Below are positions 45,002 to 55,785 of a stretch of 64,000 nt of DNA, one piece after another. This stretch comes from Azolla caroliniana (lineage: Eukaryota; Polypodiophyta): NCBI GenBank assembly GCA_043228905.1, contig JBHGNT010000010.1, forward strand, positions 744,001-808,000. Reading direction: 5' to 3'. The stretch's first letter is position 1, and the number at the start of each line of letters is the position of its first letter. The position numbers were made by a program, and so were the translations under genes. The notes below the pieces were generated by a model. That model ran no database searches, was not told the origin of the DNA, and saw only the letters and a list, made by a program, of their open reading frames with translations.

Positions 45002-45345
45002 CCAATAAAAAGGTACAAAATACACATGAAAATCACTGAGAAGGGATTTGAGAGAGCAATCCTAGTCAAAAACATGCTTGTGGATACATATGGCAAATGT
45101 GGTAGCATCAAAGAAGCACAAAATATTTTCAATGCTCTATCTACAAGGGACATTGCATCTTGGACTGCAATGATAAAAGGGTTTGGAATAAACCACGATG
45201 GATATATGGTTGTCCAATGTTTCAAATGTATGTTGAAATCAAGTCTAAAACCTGATGCAACCATTGTCCACATTCACATGCAATATTCATTGTAATAGTG
45301 GACTATTTTAATACCAATGGAGGATATTTGTTATGGAAAAAAAGG
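45002..45345 (+). pseudogene. PPR fragment with LINE-type 3' tail
   Basis: AILVKNMLVDTYGKCGSIKE, AQNIFNALSTRDIASWTAMI and GFGINHDGY give about three PPR motifs (L, S, P). It ends in TGTAATAGTGGACTATTTTAATACC, ATGGAGGATATTTGTTATGG and a run of A, the same tail as at 42210-42297. This is a second independent PPR piece attached to that tail. Confidence 0.7.
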
Positions 45346-46141
45346 TACAAAATAACCTTTATCTTTTGGTAATCGTCATTTGATGGTTTTCGCATGGGAA
45401 TCTCCTCCAATGTCCATTCATCATTCGTGGATAACCTATAAAACTTTTGTATTTGAAAATGTTATGAAGACATGTCATAGATGGGACATTTTCCAAACTA
45501 ATGCTTTTGTTCCACGGATGTGGCGGTCTAAACGTTAGCCCCAAAGATTCCACCAACTTTCAACGTTGGCCTTGAAGATAGAGATACAAGTTGAGTACAA
45601 GAGTGTTAGAGGTCTTCATGCCACTATGATATGAAAGATACATGGTTAGACAATCAATAGTGATACATGTGATGAATTTGATTATGTTTAGTTTTCCATG
45701 GTTCTTCAATTAAACCACTTGGTATTCTCCATGTATTGGCATCGAAACGTTTGTTAAAATTGTCCATAACTTCATAAATGTTATGTTATTTTCTTCATCT
45801 TCATTTTGTGGTAGAATCACACTAAAATTTCAAAACATACACAAGTTATAGCACACATAGATCTATAACTATCTCAAGTATCCTTAGTCATTGTTGTTAT
45901 CTTCGTTAATATCCCAATAAGTGGTAAATCACTATAAGAATATAAAAATATCAACAAATGAAATTTAAGTTCAATGATTTTGATTGAGTCTTGTAATTCA
46001 ATCTCCAATTTTTTGGGGGCTAATTGTGTATGTTCCCCCAAGATTATATAAAGGAATCCCAAGTATACGATCCATTTAAGAGAATCTTGACGCGCCATAC
46101 TTATATTAACTTAAGAAATAGAACATGTCAAAAGGAAAACA
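45346..46141. other. AT-rich intergenic, no gene seen
   Basis: No coding or repeat structure that I can assign. Confidence 0.5.
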
Positions 46142-47495
46142 ATGTATAAGAATGACACAACACAAAACCATTTATTTTTAATCTCCCAAACCTATGGTTC
46201 ACTCCTAGGTGGCTCACATCGGGGAGTGTTTGCACCACAAGGTTTTGTGTTGGCGGTGAATGGTAACCTAAAAAGACGTGGAGTTCCTAGCTTTTTCATT
46301 GTATCTTTGTACAAACGTATATAGTCTAGGTTCTTTATTTCCCTTCTCTTCTTGTTGATGAAAAGAGAACCTAAAAAGATGTTCATGAGAGGTAGGGGAA
46401 CACCAGACAAGATCGAGGGCTCTGAATTGCTAGACATTGAGACACCAACACAGAATAACACAATTCGAGTACTCGCGTATACTGGTCATAAATGGATTGT
46501 AGATCCTGATCCGATCAAAGTACAACCCGATTGGCACATATGTACTCATGAAAACACCTGGTTATGTAAGGTCAGTTGGGAATCTTTGCAATGGACATGG
46601 CGTGATCCTTACGCAAGGCAAGGAAGCAAACCCATCCCTTTCTTCCAATTCACAACTAGATTGGGTCGCCACATTCTAGCTGCTCAAACCACCCGAGAGC
46701 CCGTTGTTGCGAAGGTCTAGCACACATTTCAAGTTCCTCCCCACAATTATCATCGAGTTTTGGCAGAAAATCTGGAAATAACAACACACGAGGCGAATTA
46801 CCGCGTTCCAATGGCGATTAATACATAAGTCCCTACTAGTGGGAGCATGGCAACGTGGGAACCTTAGCTCTCCTAATTGTGTAGAGTGCCCAGATGCAGT
46901 AGAATCAATACGACACGCTCTGTGGGACTGCCCAGCATCCCGTCGAATATGGCGGGGGGTTGGCCGCTTGTTGCAATTATGTCAGGTGCAAGGCTCAATC
47001 AAGTGGGGAAATATATGTTGACTATCATGGCAAACCCCAGTTGGCAGATATGAGCATCAGTTGGAGGGGATGACTTCGGTGATAAAAGCACAAGAGGTTT
47101 TTTTCTCCACCAACTACAATGTCCACTCAACTCCTCTTAATGACAAATCTCAAGTTGTGTTGGAATTGGTCAACCCAATAACTCTTTGGATTCTATGGAA
47201 ACAACGGTGTATACGGGTCTTTTCCAACCAAACCGCACATCCAACAAGGTTACTGCAAGAGATATGGAGTGAAATTGTAGCCACTCTAAAGAGCCAATAT
47301 GATGGCCTCAATGGCGGCTCCGATGGAGTTGAAAGACAACAAATAACCTTCATCCAACAATGGTCGCCCTGTCCCTTTCTTGAGTCAGTGAGCATCCATA
47401 TACGATGGAACTATTGTGTCCCTACAGGGATTCATACATAATCATCTCATTTGTAAAATTTTATAACTAATGGAAGGAGTCTTTTTTGGAAAAAA
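46142..47495 (+). pseudogene. LINE ORF2 3' end, second subfamily, copy i
   Basis: VLAYTGHKWIVDPDPIKVQP and FFQFTTRLGRHILAAQTTRE precede the zinc-binding domain (RGNLSSPNCVECPDAVESIR, HALWDCPASRRIW) and the C-terminal block NPITLWILWKQRCIRVFSNQ ... SQYDGLNGGSDGVERQ. The copy ends in AACTAATGGAAGGAG, TTTTTTGG and nine A (about 47470-47498). Several frame breaks. Confidence 0.78.
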
Positions 47496-47506
47496 AAAGA
47501 ACCTAA

Positions 47507-48135
47507 AAATATGTGAAGTTCCTAGAGTTTTCATTGTGCCTTTGTACAAACTTATTTAGTCTAGGTGCTTTATTTCCCTTCTCTTCTTGTTGATGCAAAG
47601 ATATGGCACACATATCATGTTCCTCATACAATTATCACTAAATTTTGGCAAAACATTTGGAAGCAACAACATTCTAGGCGAATTACCACGTTCCAATGGC
47701 TACCGGTTGGAGTGTGGCAACGTGGGAACCTTAGCTCTCCTAATTGTGTAGCATGCCCAAGTGCAACAAAATCAATCCGACACACTCTGTGGAACTGCCC
47801 ATAATATGGCAGGGGGGTTGACCATTTATTGCAATTATGCCAAGTGCAAGGCACAATCAAGTGGGGAAATGTATGTTGATTAGCAAGAGATATGGAGTGA
47901 AGTTGTAGCCACTCTAAAGAGCCAATATGATGGCCCCACAGGTGGATCTGATGGAGTTGAAAGACAACGATTAGCCTTCATCCAACAATGGTCGTTTTCT
48001 CCCTTTCTTGATTAAGTGGGCATCCACATATGATAGAACTATTGTGTCCCTACAAGGGATATGTATATAACACTCTCATCTGTAAATTTTTATAACTAAT
48101 GGAAGAAGTTTGTTTTGAAAGAAGAAGAAGAAGAA
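47507..48135 (+). pseudogene. LINE 3' end, internally deleted tandem copy ii
   Basis: Repeats the order of 46270-47490 (AACCTAAAAA...TGGAGTTCCTAG start, GTGGCAACGTGGGAACC, CCTAATTGTGTAGCATGCCC, ATGGAGTGAAGTTGTAGCC, same tail). It lacks two blocks corresponding roughly to 46370-46720 and 47015-47250 of copy i. It ends in a GAA run at about 48118-48137. Confidence 0.72.
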
Positions 48136-48404
48136 GCTACTTCCTATTTTTGACAATCCTTGAGAATGCCATAAATGTTTTTATTTGTTTCCAAAAGAAA
48201 TACTACATTAGTATTAAGAAAATACCCTAAGTTGTACATAGGTAATTACCCTTGTTTTCTAATCAAGGTTAATTCCTAGTTATCAACTTAAATAAATATT
48301 TTGGTGTAGAGTAAAACCACTCCACCTTGTCGTCGCATGTTACCTTTTATGGTATCCAAAGGACCTTTGAGATTATGCACAATCTCTACCCAAATTCTAG
48401 TAAT

Positions 48405-48786
48405 TATCAGAGAAAATTTTATTATTGACTAAAAAAATAAAGATCTAGAGATTATTGAAAAAAATCTTTCTTTTTTAAATAGTCCAAAATGTTAAGCTAA
48501 ATTTTGCTTAGATCATATGTCTCAAATAATCAATCTTAAATTTATATTTTTAAGCTACATATCTCAATATTAATGTTGTCAAGCCATTACTAGAGCAAAT
48601 TCTTTTCTTAATCCACAAATAGAGATTGATAAACCTGAAATATGACAATTGGTAAGTAGTATTAATATTAATGTTGCTACATATCTCAATATTAATGTTG
48701 TCAAGCCATTATAGAGCAAATTCTTTTCTTAATCCACAAATAGAGCTTGATAAACCTAAAATTTGACAATTGGTAAGTAATATTAA
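48405..48786. repeat. local direct repeats
   Basis: A ~120-bp unit (GCTACATATCTCAATATTAA ... GACAATTGGTAAGTA) occurs twice in tandem, about 48553-48674 and 48674-48786. The preceding stretch (AATAGTCCAAAATGTTAAGC and its flanks) recurs diverged at about 49680-49810. Confidence 0.75.
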
Positions 48787-49159
48787 CAATCGGCAACTAT
48801 TCGGTTTGAACCAAACCGAACTGCAAAACCGCGGCTTAACGGTTTAAACGGTTTTTTACTTTTTTATTTTTATTTTATTTTTAAAATTTGTAAAAAAAAA
48901 ATTAAAATTGTTTTTAAACAATATTTTCATTTTTAGACCTTATTCTCACATTTTAGGAACATCTTTAATTTTTTTTTAAAAATTAAAAAATTAAAAAATT
49001 AAAATTTGACCTAAATTGAAAACCGAAACCAAACCATGAAACCGCGGTTTTAACGATTTTGTGGTTCGGTTCAATTCAGGTTCCAAAAAATTTTAACGGT
49101 TTGGTTCCAAACCGGTTCAGTTTTGACCCTCTCGAACCAAACCAAACCGTTGTCAATTG
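48787..49159. mobile_element. MITE-like palindromic element (candidate)
   Basis: About 373 bp with AT-rich centre and arms rich in AACCGAACC/GGTTTGG and AAACCGCGGTTT-type motifs. The ends CAATCGGCAACTATTCGGTT and, inverted, CAATTGACAACGGTTTGGTT form imperfect terminal inverted repeats. TTAA stands on both outer sides (48783-48786, 49160-49163). Alternatively the ~20-bp direct repeats GACAATTGGTAAGTA / GTCAATTGTTAAGTA mark the limits. No transposase. Confidence 0.5.
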
Positions 49160-49169
49160 TTAAGTAGTA

Positions 49170-49540
49170 TCACAATTTGGTATATTTGGAAGGCTCGATG
49201 TTTAAAGGTATTTCAAAACGCCCAAATAATTTATGGGATTTGGGCAGAGATTGTGCATAATCTTAGATGTTATGTACATAATAATAAAAGGTAAATGCAA
49301 CACATGGAGCTCAAACGATAGGAGTTTCATGCCACCTAGCAGAAAGGCATATTTTATAGACGGATTTATGATAAAGTGGACTAGTTCTACTCTACACCGA
49401 AGTATTTATTTAAGCCCACGGTTAGAATTTAGAAAAGGGGCTCATTATAGAAAGATACATCTTGTATGTACAACCTTAGGGGTTTTCTTAATACTAATGT
49501 AATTTTTTTTTGGGAAAAATAAAAATAAAAATCTTCATGT
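49170..49540 (+). pseudogene. LINE C-terminal remnant with 3' tail
   Basis: IWKARCLKVFQNAQIIYGIW resembles the WKxRC...VxxxW motif of the LINE C-terminus. It is followed by scattered stops and a tail (ACTAATGTAATTTTTTTTTG, GGAAAAATAAAAA). Heavily decayed. Confidence 0.5.
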
Positions 49541-49793
49541 GCACGTTCTTAAGCTATAATATGAAGAGTTCTTGATGTCAATTATCCGATCTAATTTTAT
49601 TATCGACTTCAAAAATAAATATCCATTTTTGGAATAATATAAAATAAAATAAGAAATAAGAAATAAATATCCATTATTGAAAAAAATATTTCTTTTTAAT
49701 AGTCCAAAATGTTAAGCTACATTTTTCCTAGATCATACATCTCAAATAGTCAATTTTTATATTCTTAAGCTATATATCTCGATGTTAATGTTG

Positions 49794-50400
49794 TCAAGCC
49801 ATCGCAAGAGCATATTCTTCGCATTGTCCTTTTAAATGAAAACTCACAGGTAAAGCATAATGAGGCATTAACCACTTAAAAGAAAAAGAAATTGCTCTCC
49901 GCATACATGGTAGAGCCCATAAACTTTTCCAATAAGTTGCCATATATTGATGTGATATAACACCTGACTCCCAATACTTTTGTGCAACAGCATTTACGCA
50001 ATGACGTTGCATCAAAAAATGTCTCCCATATGCCACATAGTATTGGAAAAAGGGACGAATCCTACCCTCTTGTTCATTTGTCAAGGAACGGCCAAGCAAC
50101 AACCATGCATCATCAGCTAAGTTCCAATTAAGATGTGCCACCGGCTTACTTTGGAATGCCCATATTTGTATTGCATGGTTCGCCAAAAAAGGGCTCAGAT
50201 CTAAGAAAATCTTCTTATTAACCAAGCAATAACCCTAATGGGTTTTTCGGAGGCTAACGACATAACTTCAGCTTCTTCATCCACTAAATATAAAAGACCA
50301 TCATCACCAACCTCATAAAATCTTATTTGACCTTGGTTAGCATATGCCCGGACACCTATTAAAACACCCAAAGGAGAGAAAAGACCATACCAAGGCAATG
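49794..50400 (-). pseudogene. LINE ORF2 fragment upstream of the zinc-binding domain, minus strand
   Basis: The minus frames read YGLFSPLGVLIGVRAYANQG, VGDDGLLYLVDEEAEVMSLA and IRVIAWLI, then after a frameshift near 50215 NKKIFLDLSPFLANHAIQIW, FQYYVAYGRHFLMQRHCVNA and MRRAISFSFKWLMPHYALPV. This aligns block by block with the same region of the LINE at 46420-46720 on the plus strand, so it is a LINE fragment and not a host gene. Confidence 0.7.
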
Positions 50401-50990
50401 ATCGTCGTTGTGTGTGTTGCCAAGTATAGGAGGAAACTTTGAAACATTTGTTTTGGACTTGTAGTGTAGCTTGAAAGTATTGGGGAAGAATATTGAGGAT
50501 GTTTTCTTGTAAATATAAGGGAGCATTTTTTACATGGGGGACTGTTTTTTGGGTGTCTTTGAATGTGCAAGTATCTTTGTATGAGGCGAAGCAATGCGCA
50601 AAAGTATTAAGTGTGTCAAAGAGTAAGAATGAAACAGTTCTTCCTAGCATTCTTGGTGGTAAATATTTTAGAATTTTTTTTGTTTGGAATATTGTTTTAG
50701 TTAATGCTTTATGGGTGTGGTGGAAGTGTCGTTGCAGAAAGAAATATGAAGGCATTGAGTACAATGTGGTGGATATGATTAGGATGTTTTGGTACAACTT
50801 GGTGCACACAGTTAAGCGATAGTATGATAGTATTAAAGGAACACCGGAAAAGATGCATAAGAAAAGGCGAAAAAATCGTAAAATATGGTGGCCAATACCT
50901 CTATGGTTGGATGAGTCACATGAACATCGTTGGAATTGTGCTCCACCACATTGGCTATTCCCTCCTCCTAGTCCTTTCTTATTTCAAAGA
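50400..50990 (+). pseudogene. LINE ORF2 3' end, copy 2
   Basis: LKHLFWTCSVA (end of zf-RVT), FFTWGTVFWVSLNVQ, NALWVWWKCRCRKKYEGIEY, MFWYNLVHTVKR, then (after stops) WWPIPLWLDESHEHRWNCAP and PPHWLFPPPSPF. Same subfamily as copy 1 (39348-39962). It is followed by the tandem-repeat 3' region, split by gypsy G. Confidence 0.75.
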
Positions 50991-50999
50991 TAATTGTGA

Positions 51000-51360
51000 G
51001 GTATATAGTCTCTTGTTTCCTTTTTAACTTACAGGTTGAAAAGAGGTGGATGTGATAGGGGCAGTCCTGTGGAGTGACATGGGCGAGATGGTGGATGCGG
51101 AAAATGAAACATCTTCTGATTTTGGAAAAGGATGAGTGATGATGGTGTTGAGGGTTGTGACATAATTTAATGAGGAGACGAGGAGAGTAGTGTCATTTTG
51201 TTTTTGTAGGTACATGATTTTGGTGGTAAACCAGCAAGAGTGAGATGGTTTATGTGGATTAATGAAGCACAATTCATGTTTTTGATAAGGATGAATGATG
51301 GTGGTGTGGGTGTTGAAGCATAGTCTCTTGAGACGACTAGACTCATTTAGTTGTTTATAT
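51000..51360 (+). repeat. LINE 3' tandem repeats, copy 2, left of gypsy G
   Basis: About two to three ~150-bp units of the family at 39963-41090 (GAGATGGTGGATGCGG, AAGGATGAGTGATGATGGTG, GAGATGGTTTATGTGG, AAGGATGAATGATGGTGG). The array is interrupted at 51360 by gypsy G after TTGTTTATAT and resumes at 56006. Confidence 0.72.
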
Positions 51361-51580
51361 TGTGAAATGCACATAAAAGGAAACCAAACCAGCCTCGCTA
51401 GCTTCATACTTATCATTCAATATATAGAAGATACAAAGAACCCATTTTGGGACGGCCTAGCTAGACGTGTCCCAAAATGGTGTGCTAAAAGGGTGGGCTA
51501 AAATGGGTGATGTGCTAAACGGGAGTGGCTAAAAGAGTGGTGTGTTCAAATGCATGCTCTTGCATGAAAGGGACACCACA
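51361..51580 (-). repeat. 3' LTR of gypsy G
   Basis: 220 bp, TGTGGTGTCCCTTTC ... GCATTTCACA on the minus strand. Identical to 55786-56005 on a full read. Confidence 0.95.
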
Positions 51581-51607
51581 TTTCCCCCCTCAGAAAAACA
51601 AGGAGTG

Positions 51608-54600
51608 TTACGCTATGAGAGGAGGGGTGCTAGAAGATAGGCTTGTGGTAGCATATGGCTTGATACGGGCAACATTGGCTAAGGTGAATCGACCGTTGGA
51701 ATCGCGTTGGAGTAAGTAAGTCGTGGACTTGATGGCACGAATTACGGTGAATGGGCCGATCCACCGGTGCATGAGGGATTCAATGAGACCACGCCGCCGG
51801 ATCGGGAAGTAAACAAGGACTTTGGTTCCATCAGCATACGTCGGGGTGATTCGACCCACGTCGTAGTGCCGCTTTTGACGTTGTTGTGCGACTTGTAGAT
51901 TTCAGGAGCTGGCTTGTCGAAGGAGGGGGAGCATTTGTTGGAGATAAAGCCCCCAAGTAGCACTATCCATGTTGGTAGGTTTAGAACAGATGTCAATGGA
52001 CGTTTTTGGTGGGAGCCGCGGGTCGCGTTCATAGAGTGCTCGAAAAGGGTTGATCCGTGTCGACGCTTGTACGGATGTATTGTAGGCATGGGTGACAAAA
52101 GGCAAGATTTGATCCCAGGTTTTGTGGCATGGATCGATGTAAGCGGCAATTTCTTGCTTGAGGGTCTTGTTGAGGCGTTCAGTGAGACCATTTGTTTGAG
52201 GATGGTAAGGGGATGTAAACACTTGTTGGACACCTAGTTGAGTTGCCACAACATTGAGGACATCCCCATGGAACTGGCGGCCTTGATCAGATAAGATTTG
52301 GATAGGGCAACCATGTTGAAATATTACCTTTTGCAAGAGTTGGGAGGCAATTGTTGGCGCAGTGACGTCGGGGATGGCAACAGTTTCGGGCCATCGTGTG
52401 AGGTATTCTGTTATGACAAGGATATACCTGTTGCCCCTAGAGGTTTCGGGAAAAGGTCCCATGAAATCCCATCCGACCAGCTTGAAAGGTGACGTGACGG
52501 TGATGGGTTGGAGTGTTCCAACTGGCTTGCCCCCAGGTTTGATGTGTTGACACAAAGCGCATTGTTTGATATAGGTAGAGACTTAGTGTCTCATGTTGGG
52601 CCAGTAATACTTGAGACGTAATTTTTCAAGAACCTTGTGGAAACCCAAGTGGCCCGACAATGGGTGGTCGTGATAAAATTGGAGATACGTTTGTTGTAGG
52701 GCATGAGGGATGTAGAGACGAGGCTCGTGATACGCTTGAATGAAGAATACCAAGTTATCGCGGAGCATGAACCGTCGTTGTGAGGGAAACGGTTGGAGGG
52801 AGCGCAACTGATGGATTATTTGTTGGATGGCGGGGTCGTGTTGTTGAAGCGTAGCGAGTTCTGGCAATGGTATCGGAAGATCGGATGTCTCAGGGAGAAA
52901 TTGGACAGCCTGGCAGTCGGCGCGAGAGAGACTATCAGCGACCAAATTGGTTGCACCTTTTCGATAGGAGAGGGTAAACTGATACTCTTGAAGTGCCAGC
53001 GTCCATCGCAACAAGTGGCCTGGGGGGTGAGGTCGATGGATAAGAGAAAGCAAGGGCTGGTGGTTGGTCTCAACCGTAACCTATCCACCATGAAGGTATG
53101 GATGAAAACGTTGGAAAGACCAAACAATTGCAAGTAGCTCCTTCTCAGTGGTTGAGTACTTGCGTTTAGCCGGCGTGAGAGTCCGACTAATGAAGGCGAC
53201 CGCCTTCTCTTGCCCATGGCAATCGGCTTGCAAGAGGACGGCTCCTAACCCCTGGTTTGATGCGTCTGTCTGCAACGTGAACGGTCGGTCAAAGTTAGGA
53301 TGGGCGAGCAACCCCGATTCCTTGACCATGGTTTTAAGGCGACGAAAGTTATCTTCACAAGCAGGATCCCAACTGAATGACACGCCTTTCTTCAAGAGTT
53401 GGCGAAGGGGAAAAGTGACCGAGGCAAGGTTTGGGATGAAGCGAAGGGAAAAGGTGATCATGCTCAAAAAACGTTGCACGGATTTGACTGAAGTGGGGCG
53501 AGGGTAGTCGTTGATGGTTGCTACCTTTGCAGGGTCCATACGGATTCCGTCACCAAAGATGATGAAGCCGAGAAAACGGAGGTTGGTGCTTCCCCATCGA
53601 CACTTCTTCCATTGGAGCTGCAAGTTATGCTTAGTTATGCAAGCGAGGACTTTGGCGAGAGCTTGTAGATGGTCCTCCCAAGTGGCCGTGTGGATAAGGA
53701 TGTCATCGAGATAAACGAGGAGGACACCTTTGTTGATAAGGGCGACAAAAATGGAGTTGGCCATGCGTTGGAATGTGATGCCAGCATCAGACAGGCCGAA
53801 CAGCATGCAGGTGAATTGGAATAGCCTGCGGCGTGTGCGGAATGCGGTCTTGTGGGCGTTAGAAGGTTTTAGGGGGATTTGTCAATATCCCGAGGCTAAG
53901 TCCAGGGAGGTGAAATAACACGAGCCACCGATTTGATCCAAGAGGTCGTCCACGCGAGGGAGCGGGTAGAGGTCATGGATAGTCACTTTGTTAAGAGGCC
54001 TGAAGTCGATGCAAAAGCGGAAGGTGCCATCATCCTTCTTGACGAGGTGGGGTTCCGAAACCCAATCGCTGGTGGAAGGAACGATAATACCTTTGGTGAG
54101 CATGTCGGTGACGGCCGCATCAATGCAATCGTGGTCGAGAGGGGAACGTCGGCGGGTAGCCATGCGGATCGGAGTGGCCTCCCCAGTACGAATGGCATGT
54201 TGTACCAGGAAAGAGACAGTAGGAGCATGTGTGGGTTGGAGGGTTAGTGATGGAAAACGGGCTAATAATTGGCGGATGGAGACCAATCGCTCTTGTGGAC
54301 TAAGTGCTACCTGAACTTGGCTAAGGTGGGGGCTAAGGGAGCTATCTTGTAGAAGAGGGATAGGGGAAGCATGTGGGACAAGACGTTTCTGGGCCTCAAA
54401 ATCAATCACAGCGCGGCGCTTGAGGAACCAATCACAACCTAGGGTGAGGGGGAAGAGTTGGTGGGGCAAGACATAAAAGTGATGTGAGAAGGTGATAGTG
54501 CCTAAGGTGAAGGTGCAATGGGCTTGTGTGTGAGAGTGGTAAAGATGTTGGTGATCGCCAAAAAGGACTTGGATGGAAGGAGCAGTGGATGTGGGGAGAC

Positions 54601-54784
54601 CTAACCGGTGTACTAAAGCGATGCTCATAGAAGATATACTACTACCAGTGTCTAATAAGATGGTGTGGGTGCAGTGATTAATGGTGGCGAGGGCGGTGCA
54701 TACCCTCGAACTAGAAGAGGCGGACGCTTGGATGTGGAGGGCTAGCTCTTCCATCAGCACCCCAGACGTCAGTTTCCCGGAAGC
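51608..54784 (-). pseudogene. gypsy G pol (protease-RT-RNase H-integrase) with four in-frame stops
   Basis: One frame, read downwards from 54784. Protease: HTILLDTGSSISSMSIALVH. RT: TRRRSPLDHDCIDAAVTDML, FRFCIDFRPLNKVTIHDLYP, GVLLVYLDDILIH. RNase H: RPFTLQTDASNQGLGAVLLQ, YSTTEKELLAIVWSFQRFHP. Integrase zinc site: HPLSGHLGFHKVLEK ... QCALCQ. Integrase core: GWDFMGPFP, ILSDQGRQFHGD, HPQTNGLTERLNKTLK, with catalytic D, D, E present. C-terminus: HYDVGRITPTYADGTKVLVY to TAA near 51608, no chromodomain seen. Stops: TGA at 53882-53884 (after SLDLASGY, where GYWQIP is expected), TAG at 53081-53083, TAA at 52583-52585, TGA at 51902-51904. There are no indels. Nonfunctional as DNA-encoded. Confidence 0.92.
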
Positions 54785-55737
54785 TCAGCCAACGATGTCG
54801 CGTCAGCCATGGTTATCTGGACTTGTTGTTTGTGAGATTGTTGTTGCAATTTCCAGCACTGACGTCGGACGTGTCCATAATTGTGGCAGTAGAAACACCT
54901 CGGGCGCCCTTGGCTATCGCGATCGGGACGGTTGCGGCGAGCTTGCAATTGCATGTTTTGGACATCAATGTCCATGGGGGCCGCGCCTTGGTATTGGGCG
55001 TGTGAGTCGGTGGTTGATGGATGGGGCCAACAAGGTTGGGTGTCAGATAATGTACAAGCTTCGATTCGTTGGGCGATGAGGATGGCGTCGTTGAATGTCT
55101 GCGGACCTTGGTCCCGAGCGTGGCGAGTGATGTCGTGGCGTAGACGAGGCCATAAGAAGAAAAGCTTCACATGCTCGGGCATGGTAGGGTCAGCGCGAAT
55201 GAGGAGTTGATTGAGGCGAACACCAAATTGGCCCACGGGTTCGTGTGCTTGTTGTTGCAATGTTTCGAGTTGTTGTAACGCCGTTTAGGCTGGATTTTGA
55301 TGGGCGAAGTTTTGTACGAGGAGATCCCGAAGGATCACCCAATTCTCGGTCACGTCGCTTGATTGTTGGACGTACCAGGTGGCGGCGACGTTTTCGAGCA
55401 GGGTACGAACTTCCAAAGCTTTGCGCTCGTCGGACCATTGATGGTAACTAGAAATCATCTCAAAATGATCCAACCAAGCTAAGACATCCTCGGAAGGCAA
55501 TCCGGAGAAGGGCTTCGGGCGCACCTTGGAATCTGGACGATCTTGCGCGCGGTCGTTGTGAGCGGAGAGGAAGGAGAGCATAGCTTGATTCGTATGGCTG
55601 ATTTGAAGCATGGGATTGGAGACGAGTTCCAGGAGCTGCTCCATTTGGAAAGGGGGAGGTTGTGCGTGAGGTTGCGAGAACTCAGGCTCCATCGGGGTAT
55701 CGACGTTGGAGGCGGCGGGAGGGAATTGGGATGCCAT
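54769..55737 (-). pseudogene. gypsy G gag with one in-frame stop
   Basis: The ATG at 55737 (MASQFPPAA). Gag capsid-type segment: VRPKPFSGLPSEDVLAWLDH, SDERKALEVRTLLENVAATW, NWVILRDLLVQNFAH. TAA at 55285-55287 interrupts, and the same frame continues LQQLETLQQQAHEPVGQFGV, FFLWPRLRHDITRHAR, then a zinc knuckle CFYCHNYGHVRRQC and TGA at 54769-54771. The open frame extends upstream of 55737 without another ATG. Confidence 0.9.
54772..54778 (-). promoter_or_regulatory. candidate -1 ribosomal frameshift slippery site of gypsy G
   Basis: On the minus strand the heptamer G GGA AAC (codons in gag frame) ends directly before the gag TGA (54769-54771). It fits X XXY YYZ exactly. The pol frame is open from 54784 and lies in -1 relative to gag, so slippage here would join Gag to Pol. 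A downstream pseudoknot was not evaluated. Confidence 0.65.
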
Positions 55738-55785
55738 GAACAATGTAGTAGTGGCTAAAATTTGAGCCCGCTTCTCCACCAATTA

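Noticed and set aside
49794-50809. A possible host gene on the minus strand (143- and 202-codon frames)
   Set aside because: Both align with the ORF2 region of the LINE at 46420-46720; the second also reads antisense through the plus-strand LINE end.
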